Of a stretch of DNA of 55,104 nucleotides, positions 43,767-52,637 are shown piece by piece. Below the pieces are notes generated by a model. It was not told the DNA's origin. It worked only from the letters and a program-made list of their open reading frames with translations, and did not search any database. The DNA is taken from assembly GCF_001570805.1 (NCBI RefSeq), contig NZ_BCSJ01000007.1, positions 1-55,104 on the forward strand. Direction: 5' to 3'. A program made the translations under genes and the position numbers. The stretch comes from Brevibacterium epidermidis NBRC 14811. Its GTDB lineage: Bacteria; Actinomycetota; Actinomycetes; Actinomycetales; Brevibacteriaceae. Position 1 is the first letter of the stretch, and each line of letters starts with the position of its first letter.

Positions 43767-44118
43767 TATGCTCCTTGAAGTGGCAATACAAGATCAGTCT
43801 GTATACTACCCGGTTTTTGACCTGCTGTAGAACCGGGTGCTCGGAGTGGACGAGGTTCTGCGACGTTCGGGCGCGTCGCAGTTGAAGTTTCGGTGAAGAG
43901 GGGACGAAGTCCGACCGGCATCACGACCCGTCGAGGTTCTCTTCCGACCTTGGTGGCAATGCGCCCTCTCGCGATATTTCCGCTGGCAGAGACGACAGAA
44001 GGCCCGTTCCCAGGGTGCGGTAGAGGCGGAGCCTAGCATGAAGATTCGTTACCCTGAACGATTTCTGTGGCGAGCCTCATGGTAAACTGGTATTCCGCGA
44101 AAGGGGTTTGAAGAGAAT
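43767..44118. other. 352-base spacer between lipoprotein gene and carD, with two inverted repeats
   Basis: No gene is seen. Inverted repeats: ACCCGGTT/AACCGGGT with a 15-base spacer (43809-43839), near the start side of the lipoprotein gene, and CTGCGACG/CGTCGCAG around TTCGGGCG (43858-43881). A GTATAC element (43802-43807) may supply the lipoprotein -10. The carD promoter is at the right end. Confidence 0.5.
44080..44088 (+). promoter_or_regulatory. Extended -10 promoter of carD
   Basis: TGG followed by TAAACT forms an extended -10 box (TGn-TAAACT), 30 bases before the ATG, with the ribosome site GAAGAGA between. The -35 region (GATTTC) is weak, as expected for an extended -10. Confidence 0.45.
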
Positions 44119-44601
44119 ATGAGTTTCCAGGTCGGCGACACTGTTGTCTATCCACATCATGGTGCAGCGACAATCCAAGAAATCAAGAAACGTGCCATCA
44201 AAGGTGAGGAGAAGCTGTATCTCAAGCTCCAGGTCGCCCATGGCGATCTCGTGATCGAGGTCCCCGCAGAGAATTGCGATCTGGTGGGTGTGCGCGATGT
44301 CGTCGGTGAAGAAGGCGTTGAGAAGGTCTTCAACGTCCTGCGTGCCGAATTCGTCGAAGAGCCCGCGAACTGGTCCCGTCGGTACAAGGCCAATGTTGAG
44401 AAGCTGCAGTCCGGTGACGTCATCAAGGTCGCCGAAGTCGTCCGCGATCTGTGGCGTCGCGAGCAGGACCGCGGCCTGTCGACCGGCGAGAAGCGCATGC
44501 TCTCGAAGGCTCGTCAGATCCTCGTCTCCGAACTCGCACTGGCCGAGAAGAAGGAAGAGTCCGAAGCAGAAGCTCTGCTGGACGAAGTGCTCGCATCCTG
44601 A
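44119..44601 (+). CDS. carD: CarD-family RNA polymerase-binding transcription factor
   Basis: A 160-residue essential global regulator that binds the RNA polymerase beta subunit and stabilises open complexes. The N-terminal RNAP-interaction domain is at about 1-53 ([29 protein letters not shown]). The C-terminal helical DNA-binding part has [27 protein letters not shown] and the conserved SxGEKRML-like [19 protein letters not shown]. It sits directly before the isoprenoid gene, as in M. tuberculosis (Rv3583c-Rv3582c), and its stop overlaps the next gene. Confidence 0.95.
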   Translation: MSFQVGDTVVYPHHGAATIQEIKKRAIKGEEKLYLKLQVAHGDLVIEVPAENCDLVGVRDVVGEEGVEKVFNVLRAEFVEEPANWSRRYKANVEKLQSGDVIKVAEVVRDLWRREQDRGLSTGEKRMLSKARQILVSELALAEKKEESEAEALLDEVLAS

Positions 44602-45914
44602 GCACCTGTGTCATCATCCCGGCCGCAGGGTCGGGATCCCGTCTGGGTTGCAGTGAGCCGAAGGCCTTCGTCCGTGTGAACGGACGGACCCTTCTGGCCC
44701 GCAGCCTCGAGACGATCATCTCCTCGGGAGCCGCCTCCACAATCGTGGTGGCAGCTCCCGAGGAGTTTCTTTTGCGCGCACGCAAAGAAATCGCCGAGGT
44801 GACCGCACGAATGAAATGCGCAATTTCAATTACAGCCGTAGCAGGTGGTAATGATCGCATCTCCTCAGTGCAAACAGCCTTGAAACTTAGCGGTGACTCG
44901 GAATACGTTCTCGTCCATGATGCCGCGAGGTGTCTGACCCCGCCAGATGTGTTCACGCGAGTTGTTGACGCGCTGCACTCCGGCGCCGAGGCGGTCATTC
45001 CGGTTCTGCCGATGGTCGACACCGTAAGGCGGGCGATTTCTGACCCGGCCATGGGTGTGGAACCGAACGTGGATCCCGCAGGAGCCGAGGTAGTCGACGG
45101 GGCTGACGGGGCCGAGGGCTTTGACGGTTTCGAGAGCGCTGGTTCGTGGGCAACAGTTCGGGGAGACCTCGACCGGGCAGGGCTTCGCCGAGTGCAGACT
45201 CCTCAAGGGTTCCGCGCCGAGGTGCTGCTGCGAGCCTATGAACAGTTTGCGAGCGGTGATACCGGCCAGGCGGGCAGTGCGCTTCCGACGGACGACGCGG
45301 GACTGGTCGAACGCCTCGGTGTCGATGTCCTTGCCGTCGAGGGTGACGAAGAGGCGCTGAAGATCACCTACCCGCTCGACCTCATCCTCGCTGAACAGCT
45401 TGCCCGGAAACGTTACGAAGGAGCAGCGATGACACAGCCCATTCCCCGCACAGGCACCGGTGTCGATGTGCATGCTTTCTCAGCCGATTCCGCCTGCGAA
45501 CTCTGGGTCGCAGGGCTGCTGTGGCCGGGCGAACGAGGCCTCGAAGGACATTCGGACTCCGATGTGGCAGCCCACGCCTGCTGCGACGCCTTGTTCTCCG
45601 CGGCGGGGCTCGGCGACCTCGGCGAGCACTTCGGCGTCGACCGCCCGGAATTCGACGGCGCCTCCGGTGCAGCGCTGCTCGCCGAAGCGGCCCGCATCGT
45701 CCGCGAGGCAGGCTTCGAGATTGGTAACATCTCCGTCCAGGTGATCGGCAATCGGCCGAAGATCGGCACTCGTCGTGCCGAGGCGCAGCAAGCACTGTCG
45801 GCTGCAGCGGGAGCGCCGGTGTCGGTATCGGGCACGACATCTGACGGTCTCGGGCTGACCGGTCGCGGCGAAGGAATCGCCGCCATCGCTACCGCACTGA
45901 TCCACACGAATTGA
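44598..45914 (+). CDS. ispDF: Bifunctional IspD-IspF (MEP isoprenoid pathway)
   Basis: A fused enzyme of about 438 residues. IspD (about 1-275) makes CDP-methylerythritol; IspF (about 278-438) makes the cyclodiphosphate. IspD signs: [14 protein letters not shown] with [19 protein letters not shown] and RRVQTPQGF. IspF signs: TGVDVHAF (zinc Asp/His) and [11 protein letters not shown], with [16 protein letters not shown]. IspD has a 40-residue acidic insertion near 150-190. No ATG, GTG or TTG occurs in frame near the domain start; a CTG at 44598 overlaps the carD stop (CTGA) and is the best guess, while GTG 44451 would add 49 unconserved residues inside carD. An internal ATG at 45429 with AAGGAG five bases upstream could also make IspF alone. 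Confidence 0.85.
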   Translation: MSTCVIIPAAGSGSRLGCSEPKAFVRVNGRTLLARSLETIISSGAASTIVVAAPEEFLLRARKEIAEVTARMKCAISITAVAGGNDRISSVQTALKLSGDSEYVLVHDAARCLTPPDVFTRVVDALHSGAEAVIPVLPMVDTVRRAISDPAMGVEPNVDPAGAEVVDGADGAEGFDGFESAGSWATVRGDLDRAGLRRVQTPQGFRAEVLLRAYEQFASGDTGQAGSALPTDDAGLVERLGVDVLAVEGDEEALKITYPLDLILAEQLARKRYEGAAMTQPIPRTGTGVDVHAFSADSACELWVAGLLWPGERGLEGHSDSDVAAHACCDALFSAAGLGDLGEHFGVDRPEFDGASGAALLAEAARIVREAGFEIGNISVQVIGNRPKIGTRRAEAQQALSAAAGAPVSVSGTTSDGLGLTGRGEGIAAIATALIHTN

Positions 45915-45972
45915 GCGGCGCGAACTAAGTATCCGGAACCGAGTCACGAGAGCTGAGTGAAGGGAGCCAGCA

Positions 45973-46974
45973 GTGAGAGTCCTCTTCCAAGGAGCCGGTG
46001 CCATCGGCATCGCCGGTGCCGCGCTCTTCACCGATTCCCACGAGGTCGCCGTCGTCTCCCGCTCGGCCGGTCCCAACGGACGGGCGGCTCTTCCCCGTCG
46101 CGTCAGCACTTTCGACCCGACCGACTCCGGTCAGACAACAGCGGATCATGGCAGCTGGTCGGTGACTCGAGTGGCCGCGACTCGGCGCGTGACGATCACA
46201 GACTGGGTCGAAGCCGCCGCTGCGGGACGCTGGGACCTCATAGTGCTCACCACTCGGCCGGGTGATCTCGACCCGGAGGTGGTCTCGGCGATCCGGGACA
46301 TCTCGCCAAGGTTCATCGCGACCACGAGCCAGGTCGAAGGAGACCTCGAACGAGCACGCGCCGAATTTCCCGGCACCGAGGTGGTCGTGTTCGGGCCCGC
46401 GTTCCTGTCCGAACGACTGGAGCCAATTGCGCTGACCGCGGGTGCGCAGGACTCAGGTATGCGCCAAACTGACAGGACGGTCGAACCCGGACGCGAAGTG
46501 AGGTTCTGGGCGCCTGCCGGTGCACCACGGTTCCTCGTCGCCGGGCCATGGAGCGCGGTGCGTCCGCTCGTCCGCGGACTGGGGCGACTCGTCCTTTCGG
46601 TGCCGATGGAAGCCGTGGTGCTGCCGCCGACGGTGTTCCTTCCCTTCGTCGCCGAACTGAGCGTCCACGACGGGAACTGGGGCGCACTGAAATCACATCT
46701 CGACCGACCTGCGAAGGCCGCGAGCGAAGCCGTGCGCGGCCGCCTCGGTGTGCCGATCCCGGTGTTCGGATTCGCCGCTCGGGTAGTGCTAGAAGCGCTG
46801 GAGCGCACCGTGCCGATCGACGTCACGAAATATGCGGGCAGGCACTTCGCCAGGCACCAAGGTCAGACTCGGGACATGCTTGCCGGCTGGGCCCCGTCCT
46901 CAGACGCGGCCGACTCTGCAGACCCCGCGATCGCACTGCGGGAGCTTATTGCCGCGATGGACGAGAGCCGCTGA
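45973..46974 (+). CDS. Ketopantoate reductase (PanE/ApbA)-like NAD(P)-dependent protein
   Basis: A 333-residue protein with an N-terminal Rossmann fold (FQGAGAIGIAGAALF, then VSRSAG for the second strand) and the remote PanE/ApbA layout: WDLIVLTTRP, then an alpha-helical C-terminal domain from about 190. The second half is atypical, lacking a clear catalytic Lys/Glu set, so the reaction is uncertain. GTG start with AGGGAG nine bases upstream. It directly follows ispDF but is not part of the conserved block elsewhere. Confidence 0.6.
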   Translation: MRVLFQGAGAIGIAGAALFTDSHEVAVVSRSAGPNGRAALPRRVSTFDPTDSGQTTADHGSWSVTRVAATRRVTITDWVEAAAAGRWDLIVLTTRPGDLDPEVVSAIRDISPRFIATTSQVEGDLERARAEFPGTEVVVFGPAFLSERLEPIALTAGAQDSGMRQTDRTVEPGREVRFWAPAGAPRFLVAGPWSAVRPLVRGLGRLVLSVPMEAVVLPPTVFLPFVAELSVHDGNWGALKSHLDRPAKAASEAVRGRLGVPIPVFGFAARVVLEALERTVPIDVTKYAGRHFARHQGQTRDMLAGWAPSSDAADSADPAIALRELIAAMDESR

Positions 46975-47038
46975 CTCATCGCCGCGTCGAAGGCGAACGT
47001 CTGACCTCAGCTCTTCGCGTTGGAGGCGAGAGGCTGAT

Positions 47039-48451
47039 TCAGACCTTTGCGTTGGGGTGGCGCTTCGTGACGACGATGCCGATGAGGTAGAGCGCGATGA
47101 CGAAGATGAGCGTACCGACGATTTGGAAGCGCACGGATTCGACGGTCAGGCCGAGCCCGATGATCACGGCGATTCCGGCCAAGGTGACCCACGACAGCCA
47201 GGGGTAGCCCCACATGCGCAGAGGCAGGGACTGGCCGGCCGCCTCGGCGCGACGACGCAGCACGATCTGCGAAACGAGCGTCGCGACCCAGGTGACGATG
47301 AGCGTCGAGCCGACGATGTTGAGCAGGACCCCGAGGACTTCGGCGGCCCAGAAGTAGTTGAGCGCGACAGCGACGAAGCCGAACGCCGAGGTGGCCAGCA
47401 CCGCAGGTACGGGCACGCCCCGGCGGTTGGTGCGGCCGAGCCCACGCGGAAGCATCGACCGCTGCGACATCGAGAACGACATCCGGGACGCCCCGTAGAT
47501 GTTCGCGTTCATCGACGACAGCAGCGCGATGACGATGACAGCGGCCAGAAGCGAGGCGATGAATGGCAGACCTGCGGTCTCGAGGACGGCCACGAACGGG
47601 GACTCGGCCAGGCGGTCATCCGTCCACGGCAGGACGAGGACGATGATCGCCACGGACCCGATGTAGAGGAACAGGATGCGCCACACGATCGTCTTGATTG
47701 CCTGGGAGACGCTGCGTTCGGGGTTCGCTGTCTCGGCCGCAGCAACCGCCACGATCTCGATGCCGCCGAAAGCGAAGGCGACGACGAGCAGACCGGCGGC
47801 GATGCCGGGTATGCCGGTGGGCATGAACCCGTCGGCGAAGAGCTGTGCGGGCGGTTCGGCCGGTGTCCAGCCGAACAGGTACGCGGCGCCGAGGACGACG
47901 AAGAGGACGACGAAGGCGACCTTGATGAGCGAGAACCAGAACTCGAACTCACCGAAGCTGCCCGAGGTGGTGAGGTTGATCGCCGTGAAGACGAGCATGA
48001 TCGCCAAGGCGATGACCCACTGGGGGACAGCCGGAATATAGGAGGCCGCGATCTGTGCGGCGGCGGTGGCCTCGGCGGCGACGACGAGGCACAGCTGGAC
48101 CCACCACAGGGCACCGACGGCGAAGGCCGCTGCCGGGCCCATGGCCTTGCCCGCATAGTGCGAGAACGCACCCGGATTCGGATCGGCGGCGACGAGTTCG
48201 CCGAGGGCCCGCATGACGAAGATGACGATGAGGCCCGCAACGACGTAGGAGATGAGCACGGCGGGTCCTGCCGCCTGCACTCCGGCACCGGAGCCGACGA
48301 AGAGACCGGCGCCGATCGCCGAGCCGAGGCTCATCATCACCAGGTGGCGAGGCTTCATCCCCACCTTGAGACCGTTGGACGTGGCGGCGGAAGAGCCGGC
48401 GGCCGAGGCGGACGCGGACTCGGCGGGCTGCGAAGACTGTGATTCAGGCAC
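47039..48451 (-). CDS. Amino acid permease, APC family
   Basis: A 470-residue transporter with twelve predicted helices. TM1 contains GSAIGAGLFVGSGAGVQAAGP; later AFGGIEIVAVAAAETANPERS is the TM6 substrate region, and SSMNANIYGASRMSFSMSQ is TM8. These are close to GabP/AnsP-like (AAT) permeases. The N-terminal 30 residues are Ser/Ala low complexity. It is monocistronic; a hairpin upstream ends the previous operon. The substrate is not decided. Confidence 0.9.
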   Translation of the reverse strand: MPESQSSQPAESASASAAGSSAATSNGLKVGMKPRHLVMMSLGSAIGAGLFVGSGAGVQAAGPAVLISYVVAGLIVIFVMRALGELVAADPNPGAFSHYAGKAMGPAAAFAVGALWWVQLCLVVAAEATAAAQIAASYIPAVPQWVIALAIMLVFTAINLTTSGSFGEFEFWFSLIKVAFVVLFVVLGAAYLFGWTPAEPPAQLFADGFMPTGIPGIAAGLLVVAFAFGGIEIVAVAAAETANPERSVSQAIKTIVWRILFLYIGSVAIIVLVLPWTDDRLAESPFVAVLETAGLPFIASLLAAVIVIALLSSMNANIYGASRMSFSMSQRSMLPRGLGRTNRRGVPVPAVLATSAFGFVAVALNYFWAAEVLGVLLNIVGSTLIVTWVATLVSQIVLRRRAEAAGQSLPLRMWGYPWLSWVTLAGIAVIIGLGLTVESVRFQIVGTLIFVIALYLIGIVVTKRHPNAKV

Positions 48452-48484
48452 CCGAAGAGTCTATCCGTCGGGGCTGAGACGCAA

Positions 48485-48525
48485 AGACGCGGGTCGCGGA
48501 CCCGTGTGGGTCGCGACCCGCGTCT
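48485..48525 (-). terminator. Terminator after the formaldehyde-detoxification operon
   Basis: AGACGCGGGTCGCG pairs with CGCGACCCGCGTCT (14 bp), and inside it ACCC pairs with GGGT around GTGT. It lies just upstream of the permease start and downstream of the metallo-hydrolase. Confidence 0.8.
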
Positions 48526-48622
48526 GCGAGTTGCATCGCTGATTCAGAGTCAGATCAGCGGCCAGCCGTTGACGCGATCTGCGTCAGAGCCGACGAACGG
48601 CCATCGACTGACCAAAGGCCGA

Positions 48623-49294
48623 TCAGTGACCGCGCTTGATCCAGTCCTCGAGGGCCGGGCTCTCTGCGCCGATCGACGTCGAATCACCGTGCCCGGTGAG
48701 CACGACTGTCGCCTCTGGCAATGGGAAGAGCACATCGCGGATCGATTCGATGATCGTCTCGAAGCTCGAATGCGAACGACCCGTGGCTCCGGGACCGCCG
48801 TTGAACAGAGTGTCTCCGGAGAACAGCACCGGACCGACGGCCCGACCGGCGCCGGCCGATGCGGGAGCCGGCAGACCGGTCTCGACGAAGAAGCACGTCG
48901 AACCGGGGGAGTGGCCGGGCGTGTGTAGGGCCTTGAGCTTGATGCCGCCGACGTTCCAGGTGTCGCCGTGGGCGATCTGTCCGTCGGGACGGTAGTTCTC
49001 ATAGGTCATATCCCACAGCACATAATCATCGGGGTTGAGGTACACGGTCGGATTTCCCACCCGCTGTGCGAAGTCGCGGACGACTCCGACGTGGTCGTCG
49101 TGACCGTGCGTGAGCAGAATGGCCTTGACGTCTCTGGATCCGACAGCCTCGGCGATCGCATCGACATCATGGGCCGGGTCGATGACGATGACCTCGGAAT
49201 CATCGCCGATGATCCACACGTTGTTGTCGACGTTGTGCGTCTCCCCGTCCAGGGAGAACGTCCCTGACGTGACGAGATGCTCAATAGCTGTCAT
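48623..49294 (-). CDS. MBL-fold hydrolase, mycothiol-linked glyoxalase II type
   Basis: A 223-residue metallo-beta-lactamase-fold hydrolase. The metal motif THGHDDH is at 62-68; downstream ligands are in HTPGHSPGSTCFF, FSGDTLF and TGHGDSTSIG. It is translationally coupled (TAATG) to the mycothiol-dependent dehydrogenase. In M. tuberculosis a similar gene (Rv2260) is next to mscR. The likely role is hydrolysis of S-formylmycothiol to formate and mycothiol; this is inference from the pairing. Confidence 0.85.
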   Translation of the reverse strand: MTAIEHLVTSGTFSLDGETHNVDNNVWIIGDDSEVIVIDPAHDVDAIAEAVGSRDVKAILLTHGHDDHVGVVRDFAQRVGNPTVYLNPDDYVLWDMTYENYRPDGQIAHGDTWNVGGIKLKALHTPGHSPGSTCFFVETGLPAPASAGAGRAVGPVLFSGDTLFNGGPGATGRSHSSFETIIESIRDVLFPLPEATVVLTGHGDSTSIGAESPALEDWIKRGH

Positions 49295-50385
49295 TACAGT
49301 TCCACCACCGATCGTAGGACTTGGCCGTTGGCCATCTTCTCAAAAGCGGACTCGACATCGTTGATGCCGATGCGTTCGGACACGAACTTCTCGAGCGGGA
49401 ATCGTCCCTGCTGGTAGAGGTCGACGAGCATCGGGAAGTCGCGGTCGGGCAGGCAGTCGCCGTACCAGGAGGACTTGAGCTTGCCGCCGCGGCCGAACAC
49501 GTCGAGCAGCGGAACCGTGAGCTCCATCTCCGGGGTCGGCACGCCGACGAGGACGACGGTGCCTGCGAGGTCGCGGCCGTAGAAGGCCTGCCGCCAAGTG
49601 GCGGGGAGTCCGACGGCGTCGATGACGACATCGGCGCCGAAGCCACCGGTGCGCTCCTGGATCGCGGCGACGACCTCGTCCTCGCTCATGCCCTTCGTGT
49701 CCACGGTGTCGGTGGCGCCGAGGTCCTTCGCCCACGTCAGCTTCTTCGCATCGATGTCGAGAGCGATGATCGTCCCGGCTCCGGCCAGGGCCGAACCGGC
49801 GATCGCCGCACAGCCGACTCCACCGGCGCCGATCACGGCCACGGTCTTGCCGCGGGTGACCTCGCCGGTGTTGATGGCGGCACCGATGCCGGCCATCATT
49901 CCGCAGCCGAGCAGACCGACGACTGCTGGGTCCGCCTCGGGGACCTTCGTGCACTGACCTGCGGCGACGAGCGTCTTCTCGGCGAATGAGCCGATGCCCA
50001 GAGCTGCTTCGAGCTCGGTGCCGTCGGTCAGGGTCATCTTCTGCGAAGCATTGTGGGTGTCGAAGCAGTACCAGGGCTCACCGCGCTTGCACGCACGGCA
50101 GTCGCCGCAGATGGCGCGCCAGTTGAGGATGACGAAATCTCCGATGGCGACCTCGGTGACGCCTTCGCCGACTTCGGAGACAACACCGGCGGACTCGTGG
50201 CCGAGCAGGAACGGGTAGTCGTCGCTGATTCCACCTTCGCGGTAGTGGAAGTCAGTGTGGCAGACGCCGCACGACTTCACATCGACGACGACCTCGCCCG
50301 GACCCGGATCCGGAATGACGATGTCGGTGAGTTCGACTGGGGCTCCCTTGCTGCGGGAGATGACGCCCTTGACTGTCTGTGGCAT
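49294..50385 (-). CDS. mscR: S-(hydroxymethyl)mycothiol dehydrogenase
   Basis: A 363-residue zinc alcohol dehydrogenase of the mycothiol-dependent formaldehyde dehydrogenase/nitrosomycothiol reductase group. The catalytic zinc site is Cys42 in [14 protein letters not shown] and His63-Glu64 in [10 protein letters not shown]. The structural zinc lobe is [15 protein letters not shown]. The Rossmann motif is [35 protein letters not shown] is typical of the subfamily. The ATG at 50385 has AGGAGACGCA directly upstream. It forms an operon with the MBL hydrolase, and mshA in this window supplies the cofactor pathway. Confidence 0.93.
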   Translation of the reverse strand: MPQTVKGVISRSKGAPVELTDIVIPDPGPGEVVVDVKSCGVCHTDFHYREGGISDDYPFLLGHESAGVVSEVGEGVTEVAIGDFVILNWRAICGDCRACKRGEPWYCFDTHNASQKMTLTDGTELEAALGIGSFAEKTLVAAGQCTKVPEADPAVVGLLGCGMMAGIGAAINTGEVTRGKTVAVIGAGGVGCAAIAGSALAGAGTIIALDIDAKKLTWAKDLGATDTVDTKGMSEDEVVAAIQERTGGFGADVVIDAVGLPATWRQAFYGRDLAGTVVLVGVPTPEMELTVPLLDVFGRGGKLKSSWYGDCLPDRDFPMLVDLYQQGRFPLEKFVSERIGINDVESAFEKMANGQVLRSVVEL

Positions 50386-50727
50386 TGCGTCTCCTAAATG
50401 TCTTCGGCGACGGGGTTCCACTGGTGGGAACACCCGACGTGGACTGAGTGCACTCCCGGACGGGGTGCTCACAGCCCCCACCCTAGCCAAGCATGCTGGG
50501 CTCGACCAGTGGCGGAACCGGTGGTGAGACGACGGCCCGGGAATGGGTGGGACAGGTCCGGTGGTGGGCTGTCCGCGGGCAGGGGACGGTGGAATGACGA
50601 AGGCGGCCCGATGCTGGGGAAGCATCGGGCCGCCTCGGTGAGGGTGAGCGGATCAACGTCGCCGAGGCGGCGCTGCGGATCCGACTCAGCCGGACGAGAT
50701 CACGGGGTGGGGTTCACCCCGCAGTGA
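50386..50727. other. 342-base spacer between mscR and metS, with hairpins
   Basis: No credible gene. Near the mscR end a quasi-palindrome GTTCCA-CTGG-TGGGAAC (50415-50431) could be an operator. Two hairpins at 50602-50634 and 50698-50729 fall on the metS side. Two CCGAGGCGG copies (50630 in reverse, 50662) are present. Confidence 0.5.
50602..50634 (-). terminator. Hairpin terminator of the metPS operon
   Basis: GGCGGCCCGATGCT pairs with AGCATCGGGCCGCC (14 bp), loop GGGGA. On the minus strand it is followed by TTCGTCATTCC. Confidence 0.75.
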
Positions 50728-50729
50728 TC
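50698..50729 (-). terminator. Second hairpin at the metS stop
   Basis: CGGGGTG pairs with CACCCCG around GGGTT, extended by GATCA/TGATC with a CAG bulge. It overlaps the metS stop codon region. Confidence 0.4.
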
Positions 50730-50841
50730 ACTCGGCGACGTCTTCGTCGGGGTGCTTGCGCAGGTGCAGAAGCGCCGCGGCGAGGCCGCCCCAGACGGTG
50801 ACCATTGCGATGACCATCATGACGATTGCTGATGTGCCCAT
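50728..50841 (-). CDS. metS: MetS-like small subunit of the NSS transporter
   Basis: A 37-residue membrane peptide (MGTSAIVMMVIAMVTVWGGL then AAALLHLRKHPDED) matching the small subunit of methionine/alanine NSS importers, known as MetS in Corynebacterium. One transmembrane helix is followed by a charged tail. It starts one base after the transporter gene ends (50841 vs 50843), so the two are co-transcribed. It is easily missed because of its size; a longer in-frame reading upstream overlaps the transporter and is not conserved. Confidence 0.82.
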   Translation of the reverse strand: MGTSAIVMMVIAMVTVWGGLAAALLHLRKHPDEDVAE

Positions 50842-50842
50842 G

Positions 50843-52402
50843 TCAGACTCCCTTGTTGTTGGTGCGGAGGTTCTCTTCGGCGACGGAATCGGCGACGGCC
50901 GTCTCCATCTCATCGATCGTCTCCTTCGGCCATTTGACCAAGGTGAGGATGATGGATCCGACGACGAGGAGGCCGATCATGCCCCAGCCGTAGACGCCGA
51001 GGACGAGCGGCGGGTAGCCCTCGTAGCCTTCGACGGCGTAGGTGATGATCTGCGTGATGAGCATGTAGACGAGCACGACGCCGGTGATCGAGATGAGCGT
51101 CATCCAGATCGGACCGAGCTTGAAGCTCGAGACCGCGTTGAGGTGACGGCTGAAGACCGGAAGCTTCCGCATCGCCCAGCCGACGACGACGATAGACAGG
51201 ATCGCCGAACCGACGATGCCGACGTTGTTCGCGAACGCATCCATCGTGTCCAGTGCATACAGGCCCGTGATGGTGGGCATGAGCAGGATGGAGACGACGG
51301 CCATGGCGCCGACGATCCATGCGGTCGAAGCCTTGTTGCTGACGCGGAACTTGTCGCGCAGCGCCTGGATCGGCACCTGGATGATCGAGATCAGCGAGGT
51401 GAGTCCGGCGAAGACGAGGCAGGCGAAGAAGACGAATCCGAAGATTCCTCCGCCCGGCATCTCCGAGATCAGCGTCGGGAAGCCGACGAAGGCCAGGCCG
51501 ATGCCCGAGGAGGCCACATCGGCGACCTCGACGCCCTGTGCCTTGGCCATGAAGCCGAGTGCGGCGAAGATGCCGATGCCGGCGAGGATCTCGAACGCGG
51601 AGTTCGAGAAGCCGACGACCAGGCCCGAACCGGTGAGGTTCGTCTTCTTCTTCAGGTACGAGGCGTAGGTGATCATGATGCCGAAGGCGATCGACAGCGA
51701 GAAGAAGATCTGTCCATAGGCCGCGATCCACACGCCCGGATCCTTCAGCGCCTTGAAGTCCGGAGTGAACAGCGCATTGAGTCCCTCGGCGGCACCGGGC
51801 AGGAACAGCGACCGGATGACGAGAGCGAGGAAGAGGATGATGAGCAGCGGGATGAAGACCTTCGAGAAGTTCGCGATGCCGTTCTGCACACCCATCAGGA
51901 GGATGGCCAGCACGACGACCCAGACGAGGATGACCGGGATGAGCACTCCGGGAACGAATTCGAGGGAGATTCCGGGGTCACCCAACTTGAGGTATTCGCC
52001 GAAGAAGAAGCCTTCGGAATCGTCACCCCATGCCTCGGTGAGCGAGAAGAACATATAGGAGCCGGCCCAGCCGATGATCGCGGCGTAGTAGATGCCGATG
52101 ATGATCGCGACGCCGGTGGCGAACCAGCCGATGGGCTCTGCGCCCTTGTGGACCATTCTGTGGGCCAGCGGCGCCGATCCGCGCGAACGGTGCCCCATCG
52201 CGTAGTAGAAGAACAGCAGCGGAATGCCTGCTGTCAGCAGTGCGATGAGGTAGGGGATGATGAACGCGCCGCCGCCGTTGTCATACGTGACATACGGGAA
52301 GCGCCAGATGTTGCCGAGGCCGACCGCCGAACCGATGGCCGCGAAGATGAACGCGCCACGGGAGACGAAGACCTCCCTCTGGGGTGATGACTTGGGTGAC
52401 AT
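50843..52402 (-). CDS. metP: Sodium-dependent amino acid transporter, NSS family (MetP-like)
   Basis: A 519-residue sodium:neurotransmitter-symporter family protein. TM1 has the signature FAAIGSAVGLGNIWRFPY; the sodium/substrate site of TM6 is in YGQIFFSLSIAFGIMITYASY; the TM8 region is FVGFPTLISEMPGGGIFGFVFF. About eleven or twelve helices. The N-terminus MSPKSSPQREVFVSR gives a short cytoplasmic leader. An AAAGGAC site precedes the ATG. Pairing with the 37-residue subunit identifies the methionine/alanine import type (MetPS of Corynebacterium glutamicum). Confidence 0.92.
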   Translation of the reverse strand: MSPKSSPQREVFVSRGAFIFAAIGSAVGLGNIWRFPYVTYDNGGGAFIIPYLIALLTAGIPLLFFYYAMGHRSRGSAPLAHRMVHKGAEPIGWFATGVAIIIGIYYAAIIGWAGSYMFFSLTEAWGDDSEGFFFGEYLKLGDPGISLEFVPGVLIPVILVWVVVLAILLMGVQNGIANFSKVFIPLLIILFLALVIRSLFLPGAAEGLNALFTPDFKALKDPGVWIAAYGQIFFSLSIAFGIMITYASYLKKKTNLTGSGLVVGFSNSAFEILAGIGIFAALGFMAKAQGVEVADVASSGIGLAFVGFPTLISEMPGGGIFGFVFFACLVFAGLTSLISIIQVPIQALRDKFRVSNKASTAWIVGAMAVVSILLMPTITGLYALDTMDAFANNVGIVGSAILSIVVVGWAMRKLPVFSRHLNAVSSFKLGPIWMTLISITGVVLVYMLITQIITYAVEGYEGYPPLVLGVYGWGMIGLLVVGSIILTLVKWPKETIDEMETAVADSVAEENLRTNNKGV

Positions 52403-52637
52403 GATGTCCTTTCTTGACCGATCGCGGATCGTCGCGATCGTATGTGGCCACCGAAGTTTCGTCTGTGAGAACGGTGGCCCGGTATGAAGTCCGAATGGCG
52501 AGAAGGACTCTCGAGTCGAGCTTCATTGCTTGATGCCATTTTACTGGGAATTCACTGTGCGATGTGCCGCGCATCACGTGAGCCGCATAACAGTCTAGTA
52601 TCGAATTCTCAGAAACAGCGAAAGCGCCTTGGCCCGG

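Noticed and set aside
46832..48442. Long plus-strand frame opposite to the amino acid permease
   Set aside because: Asp/Arg/Glu-repeat composition typical of antisense of hydrophobic helices; the minus-strand permease has clear APC motifs.
50756..52387. Long plus-strand frame opposite to the NSS transporter
   Set aside because: Same reason: acidic/arginine antisense of a membrane protein, with no recognisable domain.
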